Below the pieces are notes generated by a model that worked only from the letters and a program-made list of their open reading frames with translations, made no database searches and was not told where the DNA came from. The translations under genes were made by a program, and so were the position numbers. From the NCBI GenBank assembly GCA_023251695.1, contig JAHEYE010000040.1, positions 1-21,285 of the forward strand: a stretch of DNA of 21,285 bases. The letters run 5' to 3'. The DNA comes from Sphingobacteriaceae bacterium (lineage in GTDB: Bacteria; Bacteroidota; Bacteroidia; B-17B0; Aurantibacillaceae). Shown here piece by piece: positions 17,001 to 21,285 of this stretch (position 1 is the stretch's first letter; every line of letters starts with the position of its first letter).

Positions 17001-17681
17001 TGGAGAAATTCAATTGGCAATATTATTAAAACAGCATCCGGAAAATTTACTTCAGATACTTTAAATAATTTATCAGGCGACACGTATTATGTTGAGGTAA
17101 GTACTGTAGGAAGCTGCGATAACAACAGCACAACTTTTGTTCTGAATTCTATCATTGTTCCAACGGCTGCATTTACGAGTGAAGATTCAACCGATTTGAA
17201 CTGGAGCGGTTTAGTAAATTTCGTGAACACTTCTTCTAATTCGGTTAGTGATTTCTGGGATTTTGGTGATGGCATCGGAACTTCAACAAGTCCTTCACCA
17301 ATCTATAACTATTCTACAATAGGAATTTATACCGTTACCTTGGTGAGCACAAGCGGAACGGGATGTGTCGACAGCATCACAAAATCAATCCTTGTGCGGA
17401 ATGAACAAGCCATCGGGATTCAAACGTTCAGTAATTCAAATCCTTTGTTAGTTCACACTTTAAGTGAAAATGAATATCTGATCGAACAAAAATTAGATTC
17501 TGAAATGAAACTCAATTTTCAATTAAGAGATATTTCAGGACGTTTAGTAAACGATTACGGAACTTCAAGATCAGATAAAATCTATCTTTCGCTTAATCTC
17601 AAGGATAAGAGCCAAGGCCTGTATTTCCTCACGATAAGTACAAACGACAAGCCGGTAACTATAAAGCTGCCTGTTAAATAG
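14007..17681 (+). CDS. Large secreted surface protein with beta-helix-like repeats, PKD domain and T9SS sorting domain
   Basis: The 1224-residue protein has a signal peptide (basic MKKK, hydrophobic core, likely cut near LFQA/Q at residue 22). Residues about 24-590 are Asn-, Gly-, Thr- and Ser-rich short beta repeats such as GNVTIANGTLNIGNAN and GTLNVSGGVLNIAGK, typical of a right-handed beta-solenoid. From about 595 a segment with GWALFGTPMSS and NKGYWVYLG resembles a domain common in Bacteroidota surface proteins. A PKD domain spans about 1050-1130 (SDFWDFGDG, YTVTLVSTSG). The last 80 or so residues (LRDISGRLV, LSLNLKDKSQGLYFLTIS, ending in IKLPVK) fit a type A T9SS C-terminal sorting domain. 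It is therefore predicted to cross the outer membrane by the gliding-associated type IX system and be released or surface-anchored. No catalytic motif is visible; an adhesin or structural role is inferred. It is preceded by a 308-nt gap, so it is probably a separate unit. Confidence 0.9.
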   Translation: MKKKLQFILLSAFFFCAVLFQAQTTKTAISSGNWDTPTRWTPTGVPTITDNVVIPNGINMRIRNANAACNSLTVGAGTAATLQFRGNTARTFTVNNNITINVNASLDVRLSSNISHTLIVNGNIINNGKLDFAVDANSFCNTIFSKNGNQTVSGTGTLTRFHNINANLGALITNTLEITASNFAAGNGFLTITNGTFKLSIPTSLSAACFSVAATIPTTGRLFLNTATAALSASANVTCNGNVTIANGTLNIGNANDEDLISNAGTLNVSGGVLNIAGKYNTTGAASTFSISGGSINIPVNGSTNTTNAPFNLIIAGSSFNMTGGIINIIREGGTGAQDLGFTNTGGTLGSVTGGTLQIGTAATPAAQIMKINTANLIGNLTLGSANATASLNTNPLSVVGNILISSGTLNANNLNITLGGNWTNNGGTFTPGTATTTFSSSTAQSIFKSGGETFNNITFTGSGVKTFSSAVTSSSNTIINAGSYVDVSASNFQLTVGKNFTNNGTINTRSGTVLFNGASAQTIGGTTITNFYNLTITNTSGGVSLVNAENLINTLTLSGGTLSTNAQVFTMVSTATNTARIGPITGTGNISGNVTVQRFAPGSVTGWALFGTPMSSALTLNDWDDDIFISCATCPDGSASGFISIYTYDETQPGLNDDIASYIPMSTINDPIVPNKGYWVYLGTGSVTTTDITLDVTGSVRKFASSIPLSKTNYGSPAEDGWNLIHNPYPSPISWTALRNGNASVDNAIYVYNTDLNAGSGAYATYINNVSSPAVGSGGVGDDIPMSQGFYVHATAATILTAQETYKTSGNPTYLKMQNPVAPAANLPLVRLTLSNASGYEDETVLYYQTGATDFFDAAYDAFKMRGQDLKAPIIAFEKNNLFQVNGINPVSGTFSIPLKTLTGYSGTYTLSAKNISSFPAGACVNLYDKFTLVTTNLKTSDYVFTLSDTTSVARFDLNITSNPLNINSTTNQPSCTLPNSGEITAIGVSAGPWNYTWRNSIGNIIKTASGKFTSDTLNNLSGDTYYVEVSTVGSCDNNSTTFVLNSIIVPTAAFTSEDSTDLNWSGLVNFVNTSSNSVSDFWDFGDGIGTSTSPSPIYNYSTIGIYTVTLVSTSGTGCVDSITKSILVRNEQAIGIQTFSNSNPLLVHTLSENEYLIEQKLDSEMKLNFQLRDISGRLVNDYGTSRSDKIYLSLNLKDKSQGLYFLTISTNDKPVTIKLPVK

Positions 17682-17715
17682 GCAATTACATTATAAACAA
17701 GGGGCATTTTCCGCA

Positions 17716-17735
17716 ATAATAATCCCGATTATTAT
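17716..17735. repeat. Short AT-only inverted repeat upstream of dnaG
   Basis: ATAATAAT (17716-17723) and ATTATTAT (17728-17735) form a perfect 8-bp inverted repeat around CCCG, 18 nt before the dnaG start codon. There is no G/C pair in the stem and no T tract, so it is weak as a terminator. It could be a protein site or a leader hairpin. Confidence 0.4.
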
Positions 17736-17753
17736 CCTAAATTTATTGTCCCT

Positions 17754-19724
17754 TTGATACCAAAAGATACCATAGATAAAATTATTGATGCCGCCCGCGT
17801 TGAAGAAGTAGTCAGCGATTTTATTACTCTTAAAAAACGCGGCGCTAATTTTTTAGGGCTTTGTCCTTTTCACGGCGAAAAAACACCTTCGTTTACAGTT
17901 TCTCCGGCTAAAGGAATTTATAAATGCTTTGGTTGCGGTAAAGCAGGAACTTCCGTAAACTTTATTATGGAGAGCCAGCAGCTTAACTATCCTGAAGCTT
18001 TAAAATGGCTGGCAAAAAAATACGGTATTGAAATTGTTGAACGCGAAATCAGTCCTGAAGAACGCGCAGCGCAAACCGAAAAGGAAAGTTTATACATCGT
18101 AATGCAATATGCCCAACGTTATTTTAGCGACAATATGAATAACAGCGATATGGGTAAATCTATTGGTCTGGGTTATTTTATTGAACGTGGTTTCCGTCCG
18201 GATATTATTGAAAAATTCCAATTAGGTTATAGTTCAGAAGATAAATATGCATTAAGCAGAGAAGCCGTAAAAAATTCTTACAAGCCCGAGTACTTAGTAA
18301 AAACAGGTTTAAGTATTTTAAGCAATCAGCATGTAGAAGGAACTCCTATTACAGAAAAAGATATTTTCGATCGTTACCAGAATCGTGTGATGTTCCCGAT
18401 CCATGATACTGCAGGTAGAGTAATTGGTTTTGGAGGAAGGATTTTAGGCAGCGATAAAAAGATGGCGAAGTACATCAACTCGCCGCAAACCGATATTTAC
18501 GATAAGAGTAAAGTATTATACGGTTTATGGTTTGCCAAAAAAGCCATTCAGGAAAAAGACAATGTGTTTTTGGTAGAAGGTTACACCGATGTTATTTCGA
18601 TGCACCAATCCGGTATTGAAAACGTTGTAGCATCTTCAGGAACATCGTTGACTATTGAACAAATAAAAGCAATACACCGCTTCACATCAAACATTACTGT
18701 ATTATATGATGGCGACAGCGCCGGTGAAAAAGCCAGTGTGCGCGCCATTGATTTATTATTGGAAGAAGGCATGAATGTAAAAGTGCTGATGTTCCCGGAT
18801 AATGATGACCCGGATTCGTTCAGCAAAAAAGTAACTGCCGAACAATTTCAGGAATACATTGCCAATAACAGACAGGATTTTTTAGCTTACAAAACACGTG
18901 CTTTGTTTAATGAAACAAAAAACGATCCTATCCGTAAAGCGACTGTAATAAAAGATATTGTCCAAAGTATTTCATTGATTCCGGATGCAATTATCCGTTC
19001 TGTTTACATTAAAGAATGTGCTTCCATCATGGAGATGGCGGAAAATATTTTACAACAGGAAGTCAATAAATTAAGACGCGCCAAAGGAATTAAAGGAGAA
19101 CATCGGCAGGAAGTTCAATCGACTGAAGTTATTCCTGAATTTAATGAAGAAGAGAAACAGGAATCCTTAATAATTTCGGAAAGTGAAGAAAAAGAATTAC
19201 TCCGTTTGATTTTACATTACGGAAATGTAATTATTAGTGTAGAAGCCGAGAACGAACAAGACGAGGCACAGGATTTTGATTTGACTATTGCAGAATATGT
19301 TCTATTTGAATTGATGCGCGATGAAATAAGTTTCCTTAACCCCATTCATCAGATGATTTTAGATGAATATACGCATCAGCTACAAGGTGGTACATTACCG
19401 GAGTTCAATTACTTTAAAAATCATTTGAACCCTGCCATTTCAACATTTGCTATTGACATGGCATCTTCTACGTCTGAATTAAGCAGTAAGTGGTTATCTT
19501 TTGGTGTAATTGTAGAAAAGGAAATTTACAATCTCAAAAAATCGGTTAATCACACCCTTTACAGCTTAAAAGAAAAACGTTTAGGCCAAATGCTGAAAGA
19601 AAGACAAGACCTTTTAAAAACTGCTCCTCACGAAGAGCACGAAGCAATTCTCCGCGAAATTCTCCACTTAAGCAAAGTAAAAATAAACGTGAATAAGCTG
19701 TTGGGTAGGATTGTTGTGAAATAA
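17754..19724 (+). CDS. dnaG: DNA primase (DnaG)
   Basis: DnaG makes RNA primers at the replication fork in complex with the replicative helicase. The 656-residue protein shows the CHC2 zinc finger (C37, H40, C58, C61 in LCPFHGEKTPSF and YKCFGCGKAG), then the catalytic core with the FxxRVMFPI region (NRVMFPIHD), GFGGR, and a TOPRIM fold at about 270-350 carrying VEGYTDV, LYDGDSAGEKA and the acidic DNDDPDSF. The C-terminal 190 residues or so, beginning in an acidic linker rich in E, should be the helicase-binding domain. The start is TTG at 17754: it yields MIPKDTIDKI, the standard DnaG opening, and no ATG is available. It is unlinked to rpsU/rpoD here and lies 72 nt after the T9SS gene, converging on a topoisomerase gene. 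Confidence 0.97.
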   Translation: MIPKDTIDKIIDAARVEEVVSDFITLKKRGANFLGLCPFHGEKTPSFTVSPAKGIYKCFGCGKAGTSVNFIMESQQLNYPEALKWLAKKYGIEIVEREISPEERAAQTEKESLYIVMQYAQRYFSDNMNNSDMGKSIGLGYFIERGFRPDIIEKFQLGYSSEDKYALSREAVKNSYKPEYLVKTGLSILSNQHVEGTPITEKDIFDRYQNRVMFPIHDTAGRVIGFGGRILGSDKKMAKYINSPQTDIYDKSKVLYGLWFAKKAIQEKDNVFLVEGYTDVISMHQSGIENVVASSGTSLTIEQIKAIHRFTSNITVLYDGDSAGEKASVRAIDLLLEEGMNVKVLMFPDNDDPDSFSKKVTAEQFQEYIANNRQDFLAYKTRALFNETKNDPIRKATVIKDIVQSISLIPDAIIRSVYIKECASIMEMAENILQQEVNKLRRAKGIKGEHRQEVQSTEVIPEFNEEEKQESLIISESEEKELLRLILHYGNVIISVEAENEQDEAQDFDLTIAEYVLFELMRDEISFLNPIHQMILDEYTHQLQGGTLPEFNYFKNHLNPAISTFAIDMASSTSELSSKWLSFGVIVEKEIYNLKKSVNHTLYSLKEKRLGQMLKERQDLLKTAPHEEHEAILREILHLSKVKINVNKLLGRIVVK

Positions 19725-19758
19725 AAAACTCGAAGTTTTGAATTTCTTATTCGTACCA

Positions 19759-21285
19759 CTAAAACTCAAAACTAATCTGTCCTTCGCCTCCCAGTAAATC
19801 TTTCGATTTCATTTTTTCCGTTGCGCGACGATGTAGTTCCATGGGTGACAGTCCACTGTCATCGTCCTTTCCTAGGAACTTTTTTGCGTCCTTGATCTCC
19901 TTCGGCTCAAGCAGGGTTATGTCTTTAACTTTATAGGAAGATAATTTTTTGCCTTTCGCTTTCATGTTAGTAGGCGGTGCAAATTCAACCAAATCAATTT
20001 TTTCGTCTTTAATGTTCTTCCCTTTTTCCTTGTAAAAACTTACTTGTACCGCAGGATTGACCTGAGCCGTAATTAATTCAATGCGTGAGTCTGCATGCTC
20101 GGTTACCAAAAGTGATTTACTTGAAATGTTTTCAGGCAAAAAACGTTTGGTGAAATATGATTTGCTTTCGCCGTCGTAATAAATACAAGTTAAAGTCTGA
20201 CTGGAGAAATATTTCTCAATCATGATGACGTCTTCATCAAAATGATTCAGTACATCGTAAGTATAAAGTTTATAGAAGCCCTTGCTTGTGATGGTCATAA
20301 TTTTATCATCACCAATAAACTGACCTAAATAAGTACCGCGCCCTTCTTTATTCAACCGGTGAACTGTATCATCAAACCAATAATCTTCGGCGCCAATTAC
20401 TGCAACGCCTTTTTTAAGCAGCTCTACTTTTCTAACCGTGTATTTTGTTACTATATTACCTACAGAACCTCTTCCTTTAACTTCCAATTCAGAGAAATTA
20501 ATATCTATTTCCAATTTACGTAAACCGGAAGCCTGGCGTAATAACACGCGGGCTTTCTCAGCTTCTCCATTCGGATTTACCGTGAACCAGAATACCTGAG
20601 AGTCTTTCGTTCCTTTGGTTAAATCATATTCCTTATCACGGGTAACGCCACCAACAACAAAACGCTTCATGAACGTAATTCCTTTCGGACCATCACGATA
20701 GATCATATTGTAAGTAGTACGTTCGTCATCACGTTTAAAAATCGCTACATGCAAAATATCCTTTCCGATAAACACTTTATCAGCAGCTTTAAAGACTTTC
20801 ATCTTCCCGTCACCACTGAAAGCGATAATCTCATCGAGCACTGAACAATCACAAACAAATTCATCTTTGCGTAAGCTTGTGCCCACAAAACCTTCTTCGC
20901 GGTTAACATAAAGCTTCTCGCTTGCCATAATTACTTGCGTAGCAACAATGGTTTCCAACTGTTTTGATTCCGTTCTGCGTTCTCTTCCTTTGCCGTATTT
21001 TACCTTCAGGTTTTTAAAGTATTCTATGGCGTACTCCGTCAAATTAGCAAGTTGCTTTTTCACTTCTACAATTTTACCTTCAAGGTCTTTCATAAACTCT
21101 TCCGCCTTAATCGTATCAAAACGTGTGATACGGATCATTGGGATCTGAGTTAATTTATGTAAGTCGTCGTCATTGATATCGCGCAATAATTTTTTCTTGT
21201 GCGGTTTAAAGCTTTGATATAAATATTCAAATAAGGTTTCTTTATTAGAATACTTTTTGAAATCGATGTACATTTCTTCTTTGAT
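19759..21285 (-). CDS. Type II topoisomerase subunit A (ParC/GyrA type), C-terminal part
   Basis: The frame is open to the right window edge (four codons precede the first in-window ATG at 21273), so that ATG is internal and the catalytic tyrosine domain is missing. About 508 residues are visible. DDLHKLTQIPMIRITRFD followed by a coiled-coil segment (KAEEFMKDLEGKIVEVKKQL) is the tower/coiled-coil end of the breakage-reunion domain. The rest is beta-rich with repeating strands (VCDCSVLDEIIAFSGDGKMKVF, SKGFYKLYTYDV), as expected for a C-terminal beta-pinwheel, ending in an acidic-basic tail. The divergent pinwheel without a clear GyrA box (QRRGGKG type) favours topoisomerase IV ParC over gyrase A. 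The function is ATP-dependent strand passage for chromosome decatenation with ParE. It converges with dnaG, leaving 34 bp between the stop codons. Confidence 0.88.
   Translation of the reverse strand: MKEEMYIDFKKYSNKETLFEYLYQSFKPHKKKLLRDINDDDLHKLTQIPMIRITRFDTIKAEEFMKDLEGKIVEVKKQLANLTEYAIEYFKNLKVKYGKGRERRTESKQLETIVATQVIMASEKLYVNREEGFVGTSLRKDEFVCDCSVLDEIIAFSGDGKMKVFKAADKVFIGKDILHVAIFKRDDERTTYNMIYRDGPKGITFMKRFVVGGVTRDKEYDLTKGTKDSQVFWFTVNPNGEAEKARVLLRQASGLRKLEIDINFSELEVKGRGSVGNIVTKYTVRKVELLKKGVAVIGAEDYWFDDTVHRLNKEGRGTYLGQFIGDDKIMTITSKGFYKLYTYDVLNHFDEDVIMIEKYFSSQTLTCIYYDGESKSYFTKRFLPENISSKSLLVTEHADSRIELITAQVNPAVQVSFYKEKGKNIKDEKIDLVEFAPPTNMKAKGKKLSSYKVKDITLLEPKEIKDAKKFLGKDDDSGLSPMELHRRATEKMKSKDLLGGEGQISFEF

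Noticed and set aside
19725..19739. Terminator between dnaG and the topoisomerase gene (AAAACT-CGA-AGTTTT)
   Set aside because: The inverted repeat is perfect but only 6 bp and A/T-rich, with no following T run; too weak to call.

Overview
The window is a stretch of low-GC chromosome from a member of the Bacteroidota. This rests on a long secreted protein with a type IX secretion (T9SS) C-terminal sorting domain, Bacteroidota-type -7 promoter boxes (TAnnTTTG), signal peptides ending in A/Q, no Shine-Dalgarno-like sequences before most genes, a DUF255 thioredoxin-fold protein, and a lone RRM RNA-binding protein. Almost everything is housekeeping or cell-envelope biology. I see no phage, transposon, integron, CRISPR array, toxin system or defence island.

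Left block (1-5226, all on the minus strand, read right to left): fabH (fatty-acid initiation), an uncharacterised 516-aa helical TPR-like protein, a MacA/HlyD-type periplasmic adaptor, tsaB (tRNA t6A37 synthesis) and the 5' part of rsmI (16S rRNA 2'-O-methylation at C1402), which runs off the left edge. The adaptor and tsaB abut with no spacer, and tsaB starts with TTG. A 70-nt spacer between tsaB and rsmI is filled by a degenerate GTG-rich repeat.

Centre (5376-11917): a plus-strand pair, a DUF255/YyaL-type protein and a secreted protein with degenerate YD-like repeats, converges on a minus-strand envelope operon, surE - 104-aa membrane protein - lpxB - spoIID-like. The convergent gap is taken up by a 117-nt heptanucleotide array (GCCTACT type). 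surE and the small membrane gene share an ATGA overlap, and lpxB follows 3 nt after the small gene, so this looks like a tightly coupled unit.

Right block (12122-19724, plus strand): a YugP-type zinc membrane protease, ridA, an RRM protein, a 308-nt non-coding gap, the 1224-aa T9SS-exported surface protein, then dnaG primase. Two good intrinsic terminators (after yugP and after the RRM gene) divide this block into short transcription units. At the right edge the C-terminal half of a topoisomerase IV/gyrase A-type subunit lies on the minus strand, converging on dnaG and running off the window.

Six of the sixteen genes appear to start with TTG or GTG (tsaB, the TPR-like gene, fabH, the DUF255 gene, lpxB, dnaG), and a seventh (the YD-like gene) may do so. 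I did not find a convincing new multi-gene system. The most unusual items are the two intergenic repeats, a 12-bp-arm palindrome between surE and yugP, and the three uncharacterised proteins.
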